Below, piece after piece: positions 36,152 through 45,218 of a stretch of DNA of 64,000 nt. The DNA is from Echinicola vietnamensis DSM 17526 (lineage in GTDB: Bacteria > Bacteroidota > Bacteroidia > Cytophagales > Cyclobacteriaceae): NCBI RefSeq assembly GCF_000325705.1, contig NC_019904.1:1372001-1436000 (forward strand), read 5' to 3'. The notes under the pieces are model-generated. The model had not been told where the DNA came from. It saw nothing but the letters and a program-made list of their open reading frames with translations, and searched no databases. A program made the translations under genes and the position numbers. Each line of letters begins with the position of its first letter. Position 1 is the first letter of the stretch.

Positions 36152-36509
36152 AGTCTATAAATGTCTTTTGATAATTTTAAACGGTACTTGCTTACCAGTT
36201 AGTGATGACCATTTTCTTTGTAGAAATCAGTTTTATAAAATTTTATACTTAACAAAACCTACTTAACAAAGAAATTTTACTAATGTATTCATTTATTCAC
36301 GAAATACAAAAAAAGTATTTCGGTGTTCCCAGTTTTCTTTTGCCCAAAGAAAAGAAATATTCACGAAAACATACATTACAACATATATTTTTTATTTTTA
36401 CATTCGTTTTAATATATAAAATGTTTCAAAATCTTATGAATTTAAGATGTAGGAACTATTTTAAATAAAACAGCTTTAACATAGCTGGCCTGATGAGATA
36501 AAGACAATT
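36152..36509. other. AT-rich divergent control region
   Basis: This 358-bp gap separates the symporter (minus) from the kinase (plus). It is strongly AT-rich and holds the palindrome at 36300-36322 but no exact -7 consensus for either gene. A 61-codon frame at 36283-36468 is Phe/Lys/Ile-rich as expected from base composition alone and is not called a gene. Confidence 0.6.
36300..36322. promoter_or_regulatory. Palindrome, candidate operator
   Basis: CGAAATAC and GTATTTCG are perfect 8-bp arms around a 7-A spacer, in the gap between the divergent symporter and kinase genes. Placement fits a shared regulator site. Confidence 0.4.
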
Positions 36510-37601
36510 ATGATTTCCAATAATGCGATAGAGAAGGATATGCACGAGAGAATCGGTCAGCTTATGGAGCAGTATGGCCATGACATGCCGAATGTTCAGG
36601 TGAGCCGTTATGGCTCGGGTCATATTCACAAAACGTTTTTAGTGGACAGCCAAAAGGAGCAATTTATCCTTCAGAGCTTTAACCAAAAAGTGTTTCCCTA
36701 TCCCGACCGTATCTCTGGAAACCTGCAGTTGGTAAAAGATCATCTGAAGGAAGAAATGCTGGATTTTCAATTGCCGCTGCCCATGAAGGATGTTTCTGGG
36801 GAGCTTTTTTCGGGGGATAAGGAAGGTTTTTACCGCTTGTTTCCCTTTGTACCGGGCGCATGCATTGACAAAGTGGAAAATCCCCAGCAGGCCTATATGG
36901 CAGCCCGTGCTTTTGGGGGATTTATCAAGGCTTGTGCCGCTATCAAAGCAGCAGGGATGCAAGAAGTGATCGAAGGCTTCCACGACCTGTCACTTCGCTA
37001 TCGTCAGTTTGAAAATGCCTTAAAAGATACCCAAGTGACCTTGGCCGGAGAGGTGAAGGAGTGGGTGGATTTTTATAAGAAGCAAGTGCTATTGGTTCGG
37101 AAATTTAGGCGTTTTGTGGAGGTGCTTCCGCTACGAGTCACCCATAACGATACCAAAATCAACAATGTCATTTACGCGCATGACTTTAGTAAAATCAACG
37201 CCGTGATCGACTTGGATACGGTTATGGCAGGCTATGTGTTTTATGATTTTGGGGACCTGGTCCGTACAGTGGCCTGTACCGAAGAAGAAGGTTCCACTGA
37301 CTGGGACAAGATCGATGTGGACCTGAGCAAATATGAAGCCCTGCTTCAAGGCTTTGTGGCGGCTTTGGGAGAAGAATTGACCACAGCGGAGAAGGCATCG
37401 CTTCCTTTTGGAGGGGAAATGATGGCTTGCATAATGGGGCTTCGGTTTCTTACCGATTACCTCAATGGCAATATTTATTACCCGATCAGCTATCCAGAAC
37501 AAAACCTTCACCGCGCCAAGAACCAAGGCCTTTTGCTGCAAGCACTGCAAGCCAAGCGGGAAGAAATACAAGTATTGGCCACCAAGGAGCTGGGTGGATA
37601 A
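36510..37601 (+). CDS. Phosphotransferase family kinase (N-acetylhexosamine kinase-like)
   Basis: A 363-aa protein of the APH/choline-kinase fold. The catalytic loop HNDTKINN is at 212-219 (Asp214 as base) and the metal site IDLDTV at 233-238, followed by YDFGDLVRT. The combination of HxDTKxxN and IDLDT-x-DxGD is that of NahK-type N-acetylhexosamine 1-kinases rather than antibiotic kinases. It begins 358 bp from a divergent sodium:solute symporter, which suggests import then phosphorylation of one sugar. Antibiotic resistance is unlikely. The exact substrate is inference. Confidence 0.82.
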   Translation: MISNNAIEKDMHERIGQLMEQYGHDMPNVQVSRYGSGHIHKTFLVDSQKEQFILQSFNQKVFPYPDRISGNLQLVKDHLKEEMLDFQLPLPMKDVSGELFSGDKEGFYRLFPFVPGACIDKVENPQQAYMAARAFGGFIKACAAIKAAGMQEVIEGFHDLSLRYRQFENALKDTQVTLAGEVKEWVDFYKKQVLLVRKFRRFVEVLPLRVTHNDTKINNVIYAHDFSKINAVIDLDTVMAGYVFYDFGDLVRTVACTEEEGSTDWDKIDVDLSKYEALLQGFVAALGEELTTAEKASLPFGGEMMACIMGLRFLTDYLNGNIYYPISYPEQNLHRAKNQGLLLQALQAKREEIQVLATKELGG

Positions 37602-37647
37602 AAGGGATCAAGCAGAAAAGATAGGGCGTAGCCTATTATCGATGAGT

Positions 37648-37960
37648 AAATATGTTCATTGTCACTTTTGGTTTCTATTTGGCCACGGAAGAACACTGAT
37701 ACAGGCAGATAGGATGCTTAGGCATTTTAAATCCGTGTTCATCTCCCCAGAAATATGACTTGATCCAAATTAACAGGAATTAAGCCTATATCGATGGCAA
37801 AACCCAGGCTAAATAAAAATGTACCCAAGACACGAAGTAGATGCTGTAATCTACACGTAAAGTCATTAATAATTGCTTTGTGCCTTTGAGCCTTCGTGGC
37901 GAATCATTATCCTCCTAAATAACAAAATCTCTGGCCCCCAGAAATATTGCTTGATCCTAA
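37648..37960. repeat. Decayed intergenic repeat modules, copy 2
   Basis: Shares ordered blocks with 28140-28470 (CTATTTGGCCAC, ATCCGTGTTCATC, GTAGATGCT, TTGCTTTGTGCCTTTGAG, and ATTGCTTGATCCT). The blocks are separated by unrelated sequence of different length. An internal partial duplication is visible: CCCCAGAAATATGACTTGATCC near 37745 (in part) and CCCCAGAAATATTGCTTGATCC near 37936 (in part). No gene is present in the 482-bp gap. Confidence 0.5.
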
Positions 37961-37992
37961 ATCAATTGGATCAAAGTCCGTTATAAAGTACT

Positions 37993-38029
37993 AAAAAAGG
38001 CTACCCCGTACCCCGGAGTAGCCTTTTTT
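37993..38029 (-). terminator. Intrinsic terminator of susCD (bidirectional)
   Basis: AAAAAAGGCTAC and GTAGCCTTTTTT form a perfect 12-bp stem around a C/G-rich loop. It lies 54 bp past the susD stop on the minus strand and could also end transcripts from the kinase side. Confidence 0.82.
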
Positions 38030-38083
38030 GATTTTAGACTTGTCCATATGCTGAAGACAAAGTCTGATGTGGGTTATAATCCT

Positions 38084-39790
38084 TTATTTAGCCCACCACA
38101 GTTTGGTTCCTTGCATATCAGGCCCTTGGATGCTGTTGGCATCACCGTAATTTTCAGGGTTAGATGCCTGAAGGCTACTACCATAGCGTAGTCGCTGAGG
38201 ATAGCCACCAGCGGTAATGGTACCTGGTCCGTAGAGCTCATAATCACTCACTCCAGCTGCCAAAGAAGCGGGGTAACCGGTGTCCCTGACAATGGCCCAT
38301 GCTTCATAGCCATCGGTATAGTGGGCAATCCATCGTTGGATGGCCAGTTTTTCCAAGTTTTCTTCCATTGTCCCGTTTAATTGGGCCATTGGTTCTTCTG
38401 CCAAGTAGGTATCGATGGCCGCATCATCTACGCTCCATACCCGCATGGCTTCTTTGATGCCCATTTGGTAGAGCTCTTGCGCATCACCTGAACCTATGCC
38501 CCTAAGTGCTGCTTCAGCTTGTAGGAAATAGGATTCAGCCGAAAGTAATACGGTTTCTGGCGTCGCTGATCCACCTTGATTCTTCTGTTGGATGACCATG
38601 TCACTTGGCTTACAGAAGAAGCCAAAAGGCAGCAATTGGGACATTTCGCCACTTAGCCTTACGGGCTGACCAATATAGTTGGTGTTTTCTGGCATGTTGA
38701 TCACAATGGCATCGCCTTGATCGTCCCAAGTGTAGGTTGCTCCAGCTTCATCAAAAACTTCTTTAAGGAAGTTGGTCCTTTTAGGGAACAGGGTGTATCC
38801 TTCTTCATCTTCCGCTTGGTCCGGACGGGTAAGGGTGAATTCACCACCTTCTGAAGGCTTTACGTATTGATCAAGCCTCGGATCGTTGTTGTCTCGAAGG
38901 AAGGATACCAATTCTTCACCCACGGTCCAGTCAGAGCCCGCACCGAAGTTGTGCCAGATATCTCCATAAGTGGAGTAATCCCACTGGGAAATTTCCAGGT
39001 CCTTAGGAATCAAGGCACTTTCGCCTTCCTCCAGAAGGGGAGCTGCCAGTGCTTCATTGATGGCTGCTTGGCTAAAGTCATCTCCTTCGGCACCTTGGGC
39101 CCTCATGGCCATTTTTAGTTTCAAGGTATTGGCAAATCGCTTCCATTTCTGCAGGTCACCGCCATAGATGACGTCATTGTCGCCGAGGTTTTCCAAGGCA
39201 TCACCTGTGGTGGTGTTATCGCCTATGGCCGCCATGGCTGCGTCAAGGTCAGCAATAATACCCATATATATTTCCTTCTGGGTGTCAAACTTCGGCAAGG
39301 AAATATCTTCGTCAGAAAACACATCGCTGTAAGGGATCATACCAAAGGTATCCGTGTAAAGCTGGAAGTAATGGCTCTTTAGGATCAACACAACGGCATG
39401 CGTCAGTTCATTTTCAAAAGCGCCACCCGGTTGGGTGAAATCCAAGAGCTGCTTTACCGTGCCCAAGAGGCCGTTATAATGGTCCCAGGCAGCATCGGTA
39501 TAGGCGACATTATATGAGTACCCTAATTCATCGCTCCACCAGTTGCCGTTTTGACCGAAGGTAAAGTGACCGGCATAGCGGTCCGTATGGATAATGTTTG
39601 CTCTCCAGTAGGCGTATCGGGCCGGAATATACGGCCTGATCATCAATTCGGTGAGGAAGTACTTTGCACTGGCATCGTCCTCGCCGATCAAGTTAGGATT
39701 GGTGTTCATTTCCTCGAAGTTGGAGGTACAAGCTCCCAAGGTCAATGAGGTCATCAGTCCCACTAATGTAGTTTTATGTAAAATATTCAT
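38084..39790 (-). CDS. SusD/RagB family lipoprotein (SusD-like_2)
   Basis: A 568-aa outer-membrane lipoprotein that forms the lid of a SusC transporter and captures the nutrient. The lipobox LGAC puts the lipid on Cys20, followed by the family start NFEEMNTNPN. TPR-like helices (KSHYFQLYTDTFGMIPYSD; FANTLKLKMAMRAQG) and the C-terminal QRWIAHYTDGYEAWAI are typical of the SusD-like_2 group. It follows susC by 20 bp. This group is often linked to peptides or non-starch substrates, so no sugar is assigned. Confidence 0.92.
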   Translation of the reverse strand: MNILHKTTLVGLMTSLTLGACTSNFEEMNTNPNLIGEDDASAKYFLTELMIRPYIPARYAYWRANIIHTDRYAGHFTFGQNGNWWSDELGYSYNVAYTDAAWDHYNGLLGTVKQLLDFTQPGGAFENELTHAVVLILKSHYFQLYTDTFGMIPYSDVFSDEDISLPKFDTQKEIYMGIIADLDAAMAAIGDNTTTGDALENLGDNDVIYGGDLQKWKRFANTLKLKMAMRAQGAEGDDFSQAAINEALAAPLLEEGESALIPKDLEISQWDYSTYGDIWHNFGAGSDWTVGEELVSFLRDNNDPRLDQYVKPSEGGEFTLTRPDQAEDEEGYTLFPKRTNFLKEVFDEAGATYTWDDQGDAIVINMPENTNYIGQPVRLSGEMSQLLPFGFFCKPSDMVIQQKNQGGSATPETVLLSAESYFLQAEAALRGIGSGDAQELYQMGIKEAMRVWSVDDAAIDTYLAEEPMAQLNGTMEENLEKLAIQRWIAHYTDGYEAWAIVRDTGYPASLAAGVSDYELYGPGTITAGGYPQRLRYGSSLQASNPENYGDANSIQGPDMQGTKLWWAK

Positions 39791-39810
39791 AATTGGCTCG
39801 TTAAGGGAAA

Positions 39811-42800
39811 TTAAAATTTCACGTTCAGGTTAAATCCAAGGGATCTGGCCGTTGGCATGGCATAGTAAAGGTAGCCTTGCCCAGCATTGCTGGTGCCCAG
39901 GGTAGATTCCGGATCAAATCCACCGTCAAAAGCTTTGTAGAAGAAGAATAGGTTTCTTCCGATAAAGCTGATGGAAGCTGATCTTACCACGCTATTGCCC
40001 AAGAATGAAGTAGGGATGCGGTAAGTGAGGGAAAGTTCTCTCAAGCGAACATTGGTCTGGTCCATGATGTAGTTGGATCCGATGCCGCTCATGGCTCCCC
40101 AATACTGCTGGGCAGTAATGGATTGGCTATTGTCAGAGAAAGTACCGTCTTCGTTTTCGATTATTCCGTCCACGATGATCCCTTCTTCCCTATATTCCAA
40201 GGTTTTTTTGGATATACCAGCACCGTCCATGGCTGCTTGTGTGGCGGCATACATTTCTCCGCCAAAACGTCCATCAATCAGGAACTTCAGCGTGAAATCC
40301 TTATAGCTGAAGGAGTTGTTAAATCCTAGCAGGTAATCTGGCTGGAAGTCGCCGACCTTCACACGTTGGGCCGTTGCCTGAGGCATGCCGTTAGCGGTTA
40401 GGATCCACTCACCGGTTTCCGGATCTGTCATGATGTCCGTGGCCCAAATTTCACCGTATCCAGCACCTACTGTGGCGCGGGTTTCGGCAGAACCGGAGTT
40501 GTTTACGTTCCACTGACGGTTAAATGCATCCGGCAAGAATTCCTTCAGTTCGTTCCGGTTGTGGGAGAAGTTAACATTGGTATTCCACGTGAAGCGCTCA
40601 TTCTTGATAGGCGTGCCTCCCAGCATTACTTCCACCCCTTTGTTAGTGATTTCACCTACATTGGTATGCACTTCTGCACGACCTAGTGGATTGACGGCTA
40701 AATTGTCTGTTTCCACGATGTCGATCAGATCAGTAGAGCTGATGTCATAGTAAGCAAAGTCAAAGTACAAACGGTTACGCAAGAAGCTACCGTCCAAGCC
40801 TATCTCATAGGTTTTGGTAAACTCAGGGCTGAGGTTTTGATCATACCATACCGATGGAATGGTCAAAGTCGTAATGCCCAAGTAGCTGTTGTTTTTGTTC
40901 TTAAGGTTGTAGCTGTTTTGCAGTCTCCAAGCAGAAGCATCCTTTCCTACACTCGCCCAGCTACCTCTCAATTTCAAGTAATCCATCAGGGTTTGGTCTG
41001 GATCGATAAATTCACTTACCATCAAGGCCAAGTTTACCGATGGATAGAAATATGACCAGCTATTAGAGGGAAGGGTAGAAGTCCAATCGTTTCTTCCCGT
41101 TACATCCAAGAATACAATGCCGGCATAATCAAATGATGCTGAAGCATACAAGGAGTTGGTCACCCGCTCTGTAGGGACACCAGCACTGTAATTTACTTGG
41201 TCAGCACTACCGATGGTGGTTTTGGTAGGGATCCTCAGGTTTTGGCCGTTTAGGCTCATACCTTGGGAAAGCTGCTGTAAGTGGTTTCCACCGATATTGG
41301 CCGTTACCCTTAGCTTCTCGGTGATGTTTTTATCGATCATGAACAAGAAATCCGCATTGGTTTCTTGGTAGCGGTTGTTAGAAAATCCTACTCGGCCGTC
41401 AGGGTAAAACCAGTGACCTGGCTGGGTGGCACTTTCAAAACGAATATCGGTCCAGTCTGTACCGATCCTTGCATGGGCAGATAACCAATCTGTAAACTGG
41501 TACTGTACTTTGGCAAAGCCGATGAACCTGTTCCGGGTGTCTTCTGCCTTATCATAGTTAAGTGTCCAATAAGGGTTGCTGGCACTTTCGGCATAGTTTC
41601 TCACCAAGCCGGTCTCTTCATCACGATAGTCTCTGAAGTCATCCATAATGGCATTTCTTGGGATGCTGTATACCCCGGCCAAAAGACCTTCAGAGCCTTG
41701 GTTTACCCGGTTTCGTGTAAATTGGCTGGTATAGGTGGCCTTTGCATCCAGGGATAATTTGCTGGAAAGTTTGGCCGTGGCCCGCAAGTTAAAGTTGTTT
41801 CTTTTAAGGAACGAGTTTTCTACCATGGCCTCGTTATACGTGTTGGTATAAGAGAAACGGGCAGAAACTTTTTCATTACCACCGGTTAGGGCCACTGTAT
41901 TGACGAAGTTACCTCCTGTGTTGAAGAAGTTTTCCACGTTATTCGGTTGGGCGGAATAAGGTTTGGTGGTGCCGTCCCAGTAAAGCTGCTCGCTTCCATC
42001 CAATGGTCCACCCCAAGAGCCACCATTGGTACGCAATTCTTCCATTGTCGCTGGCGTTCTGCCTTGGGTACCTTGACCGTATTCGTTTTGGAATTCCGGA
42101 AGGAGCATTGGGTTGGAAAATACCGAACTGCTGGAGAAGTCCACGCCGATTCCTTTTCTGTTTTTACCTTTTTTGGTCGTAATCATGATGACCCCATTGG
42201 CTGCCCGTGAACCGTACAATGCCGCAGCATTTGGTCCTTTTAGGACGGTCATGGATTCGATATCGTCGGGGTTAAGATCAGAGATACCTGATCCTGTATT
42301 GGTACTGGTGTACATGTCGCCACCTTCGCTAGTACTGGAGTTATCCATGGGGATACCGTCCACTACATAAAGCGGTTGGTTACTTTGGGTTAGGGAGTTG
42401 TTACCACGGATGATTACCCGTACGCCGGAACCTGGACCTGAGCCTGATTCTGTAATGTTCACCCCGGCCACGCGACCTTTAAGGTTGGACACTGCGCTTG
42501 GAGACGCTTTTACGGTTGTGATATCTTCACCGTCTACTTTTTGTACCGCGTAACCAAGGGACTTTTTATCTTTCTCGATACCAAAGGCCGTTACCACTAC
42601 TTCGCTGAGTTCTTCGGTGTCCTGCTCCAGAACTACATCTATCGTCGTCTGGCTTCCCACAGTTATGGTTTGAGGCGTGTAACCTAAGTATGAATACTTC
42701 AAGGTCTGCCCTTCTTCTGTGTTGATGGAATAGTTGCCATCAAAATCTGTGATGGTGCCTTTTGAGGTTCCTACGATAGTAACACTTACTCCCGGAATAG

Positions 42801-42987
42801 GAGCACCGTCCTCACTGCTGGTAACGGTACCAGTGACTGTTACTTCAGCCATGTTAACTGCGCTTGGGGGTAACTTCCCCGTCATCTCTCCAGCATAAGT
42901 GTGCTCAGCCGCAATCGGTTGCAGGAAACTACCGACCAAAGCCAGCATCGCTACTGGTTTGAATAATGGTAAAGATTCGAAGTTCAT
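39811..42987 (-). CDS. SusC/RagA family TonB-linked outer membrane transporter
   Basis: A 1058-aa TonB-dependent barrel. A signal peptide (about 1-27, ending AAEHTYA) leads into a carboxypeptidase-like regulatory domain (VTGTVTSSEDGAPIPGVSV near 50-68), a TonB box-like linker, and the plug with the SusC motif VVTAFGIEKDKKSLGYAVQ and LKGPNAAALYGSRAANGVI. The barrel fills the rest and ends in the aromatic LGFNLNVKF. There is no N-terminal STN domain, so it is not directly tied to a FecI/FecR-type pair. It is upstream of susD; no hydrolase, regulator or sulfatase gene is attached. Confidence 0.95.
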   Translation of the reverse strand: MNFESLPLFKPVAMLALVGSFLQPIAAEHTYAGEMTGKLPPSAVNMAEVTVTGTVTSSEDGAPIPGVSVTIVGTSKGTITDFDGNYSINTEEGQTLKYSYLGYTPQTITVGSQTTIDVVLEQDTEELSEVVVTAFGIEKDKKSLGYAVQKVDGEDITTVKASPSAVSNLKGRVAGVNITESGSGPGSGVRVIIRGNNSLTQSNQPLYVVDGIPMDNSSTSEGGDMYTSTNTGSGISDLNPDDIESMTVLKGPNAAALYGSRAANGVIMITTKKGKNRKGIGVDFSSSSVFSNPMLLPEFQNEYGQGTQGRTPATMEELRTNGGSWGGPLDGSEQLYWDGTTKPYSAQPNNVENFFNTGGNFVNTVALTGGNEKVSARFSYTNTYNEAMVENSFLKRNNFNLRATAKLSSKLSLDAKATYTSQFTRNRVNQGSEGLLAGVYSIPRNAIMDDFRDYRDEETGLVRNYAESASNPYWTLNYDKAEDTRNRFIGFAKVQYQFTDWLSAHARIGTDWTDIRFESATQPGHWFYPDGRVGFSNNRYQETNADFLFMIDKNITEKLRVTANIGGNHLQQLSQGMSLNGQNLRIPTKTTIGSADQVNYSAGVPTERVTNSLYASASFDYAGIVFLDVTGRNDWTSTLPSNSWSYFYPSVNLALMVSEFIDPDQTLMDYLKLRGSWASVGKDASAWRLQNSYNLKNKNNSYLGITTLTIPSVWYDQNLSPEFTKTYEIGLDGSFLRNRLYFDFAYYDISSTDLIDIVETDNLAVNPLGRAEVHTNVGEITNKGVEVMLGGTPIKNERFTWNTNVNFSHNRNELKEFLPDAFNRQWNVNNSGSAETRATVGAGYGEIWATDIMTDPETGEWILTANGMPQATAQRVKVGDFQPDYLLGFNNSFSYKDFTLKFLIDGRFGGEMYAATQAAMDGAGISKKTLEYREEGIIVDGIIENEDGTFSDNSQSITAQQYWGAMSGIGSNYIMDQTNVRLRELSLTYRIPTSFLGNSVVRSASISFIGRNLFFFYKAFDGGFDPESTLGTSNAGQGYLYYAMPTARSLGFNLNVKF

Positions 42988-43587
42988 AAAGTTTTGTTAA
43001 GGGTATATAATTAAACATGTCTTTTAATGTATCACCAAGCTTGCTTGATGAACCGTTAGGCTAAGATGACAATGTTTGATATTTACCATTGAAACTATCA
43101 AATATTGCCAAATAATAATAGTCGTTCTTACCTGATTAAGAAAAAATTAATCTAAGTTTTCTTTTAACTATTCGTAATGTATGGATTTTTTAAATTATAT
43201 AGAAATACATTTTATATAAATTTTATTAACATGTTTTGTTTTTGTTAACTTTAAAAACTGAAAACAGTTAGTATTGTCTTAGCGAATAACAATACTTAGC
43301 CTATTGACATTTCAAAATATAAATTTGAGTTGTAATAGTGATATTGACTTTTTAAGGAAAATATGTTCTTGGATTTTTCGGCTCGTGTGGATTTACTGAA
43401 AATGTGTAAATTAAATCATTGGTGCAGCATTTAAATGTATGTATTAGGTAATTGCTGCCTAGCCACATCATCGATTGTAAAGAGGGATTGGAAAGAACGT
43501 CCAGTTTAGGTGGCTGGAAAAAGTGATAATGTTAATTAAATCTACGTTGTTGGATATTTTTGAGGCTAAAATTGAACTGGTAAAAAA
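42988..43587. other. Long AT-rich region upstream of susC
   Basis: A 600-bp gene-free region between susC and the MFS gene, markedly AT-rich from 43090 to 43450. It must hold the susC promoter, but no exact TAnnTTTG on the minus strand was found in the 200 bp nearest the start. The most notable structure is the palindrome at 43271-43297. Confidence 0.5.
43271..43297. promoter_or_regulatory. Palindrome upstream of susC
   Basis: AGTATTGT at 43271-43278 and ACAATACT at 43290-43297 form perfect 8-bp arms around an 11-bp spacer, about 285 bp upstream of susC. It could be a regulator site or a decayed repeat. Confidence 0.35.
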
Positions 43588-44754
43588 TCACTTGTTTCGC
43601 CATAAGCTGAGTAAGCCAAACAACGGGCCAATGGCCAGGCAGCACATAATGGCCGATAGGGCGAAGGATTCTCGAAGGCTGTTGACCAGTTGAATGCTGA
43701 CGATGGTAAGGCTATACCCTAGGCAGTTGACGATGGTCAAGGCAGTGCCCTTGTTGTGGTCAGGAGCATTTTTGGCCACCAGGGTCGAAAATAAAGGAGA
43801 ATCAGCCACCACAGTCAAGCCCCATACGAGCAGAAATACCAAAAATAAGGAGGAGCTGTCTACTAAAAACATTAACGGCGCTATCAAACAACAGATTCCC
43901 GAGAAAAAGAGTGCAAGCGAGGCAATTCGTTTTGTCCCCCATCGCTCGGCCACCAATCCAGCCATAATGCACCCCAGACTTCCAATGCCAATGATCAAAA
44001 ATGACCAAAGGGAAATATGGATTATCTGGTCCGGGTGAAGGGCTTTATACGCTTGTAGCATTACTGGAACGAATGCCCAAAAAGCATAGAGTTCCCACAT
44101 ATGGCCAAAATAACCAAAGGCTGCCGCTCGAAAGGCCGGCTTATGGAAAACGGTAAATGCAGCAGTGGGATTCAGGCGAGGGGCGCGTTTGTGGTAGGGA
44201 CCATCAGGAACCAGCAGCCAGAGCGATCCCCCTCCCACAACGGCCAAGCTGGAAGTGATGATGATGACGGCCTGCCATGATAATGTCCCCGTAAATGCCT
44301 GTAGGAAATGGGGGAATGCAGTCCCCAATACAAGTGCTCCCACCAGAAATCCTAATGACTTCCCCAATCCTTTATCGAAGTAGTCCGCTGCTATTTTCAT
44401 TCCTACAGGATATATTCCAGCCAAAAAGAAGCCGGTCAGGCCTCTAAGGATAATGAGACTGGTGAGGGTGTTATGATCGAATAGGGTTCCTAAATTGGCG
44501 AGGCTTCCGAGCAAAGCACATACGCAAAAGACCTTGGAGGGGGAGAAGCAGTCTGCGAGGGCCAAAAGGGCAAATAAAAATGTACCCCCAATAAAGCCAA
44601 GTTGTACCGCAGCCGTAAGGTGGCCCAATGCGCTGCTTTCCAAGCTGAAATTTTTCAGTAAATCAGCCATCACAGCATTGCTGGCAAACCACAAGGAGGT
44701 GCAGCAAAACTGGGCGACAACTATCGTAGGAAGGATGGATGTTCGCAGGTTCAT
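43588..44754 (-). CDS. MFS transporter
   Basis: A 388-aa, 12-helix major facilitator protein. The two six-helix halves are visible, with the loop between helices 2 and 3 (LADCFSPSKVF) and the matching loop in the second half (AGLVAERWGTKRIA), the latter close to the MFS signature G-x3-D/E-R-x-G. The N-terminus resembles CynX/NasA-like exporters or importers but no substrate is assigned. It lies 22 bp downstream of the TfoX-like gene, so the two are likely co-transcribed. Confidence 0.88.
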   Translation of the reverse strand: MNLRTSILPTIVVAQFCCTSLWFASNAVMADLLKNFSLESSALGHLTAAVQLGFIGGTFLFALLALADCFSPSKVFCVCALLGSLANLGTLFDHNTLTSLIILRGLTGFFLAGIYPVGMKIAADYFDKGLGKSLGFLVGALVLGTAFPHFLQAFTGTLSWQAVIIITSSLAVVGGGSLWLLVPDGPYHKRAPRLNPTAAFTVFHKPAFRAAAFGYFGHMWELYAFWAFVPVMLQAYKALHPDQIIHISLWSFLIIGIGSLGCIMAGLVAERWGTKRIASLALFFSGICCLIAPLMFLVDSSSLFLVFLLVWGLTVVADSPLFSTLVAKNAPDHNKGTALTIVNCLGYSLTIVSIQLVNSLRESFALSAIMCCLAIGPLFGLLSLWRNK

Positions 44755-44776
44755 GGCTTAAAAGTAGCCAAAAAAT

Positions 44777-45124
44777 TCACTTCTTTTTTCTTTTGCTTGA
44801 TTTGGCGAGTGGATTAAAGTGGAGGCATTTGTCTACCCAATAGGCAAGTTGCGGTTCGGTATCCACCACTTTTCCATCTACAAAAACGTAACCTTTCATG
44901 CTTTTGCCGGTGAAATTCATTTCCATAGATCCGGCCTGTTGCAGGGCTTCTTCATACTGATCTGTGCCAACACGGGCCATGATCCTGTTTTCATGGACAC
45001 CCATACACATTTTGTCATTGACCATAAAGCATATGCCTCCCATCATCTTTTTGGCTTCAAAAGGTGGCGCTGATCGTGACAGCAAGTTCTCAATACGCTT
45101 AGCTAAAAGGGAGTTATAGGCCAT
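44777..45124 (-). CDS. TfoX N-terminal domain protein
   Basis: A 115-aa protein consisting of a single TfoX/Sxy N-terminal domain (MAYNSLLAKRIENLL start, then KKMMGGICFMVNDKMCMGV at about 27-45). The C-terminal TfoX half is absent, as in many stand-alone members, so a competence role cannot be assumed. The start is placed at 45124; 17 more codons are open upstream. It ends with a Lys-rich tail and is followed by the MFS gene. Confidence 0.83.
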   Translation of the reverse strand: MAYNSLLAKRIENLLSRSAPPFEAKKMMGGICFMVNDKMCMGVHENRIMARVGTDQYEEALQQAGSMEMNFTGKSMKGYVFVDGKVVDTEPQLAYWVDKCLHFNPLAKSSKRKKK

Positions 45125-45218
45125 TTTTATGGATCTGGTGAAATGTAATTTAACCAAAATCATTTGCTTTTTCAATGGTGAACTCCATTGCAGGTCAAGT
45201 ATTTTCGGGGCTTTGGGG

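Noticed and set aside
36283..36468. A 61-codon frame upstream of the kinase gene.
   Set aside because: Its Phe/Lys/Ile-rich composition follows the AT-rich DNA, and it spans the palindrome; nothing suggests translation.
36510..37601. Aminoglycoside resistance by the APH-fold kinase.
   Set aside because: The HNDTKINN and IDLDTV motifs and the symporter neighbour fit a sugar kinase, and there is no mobile context.
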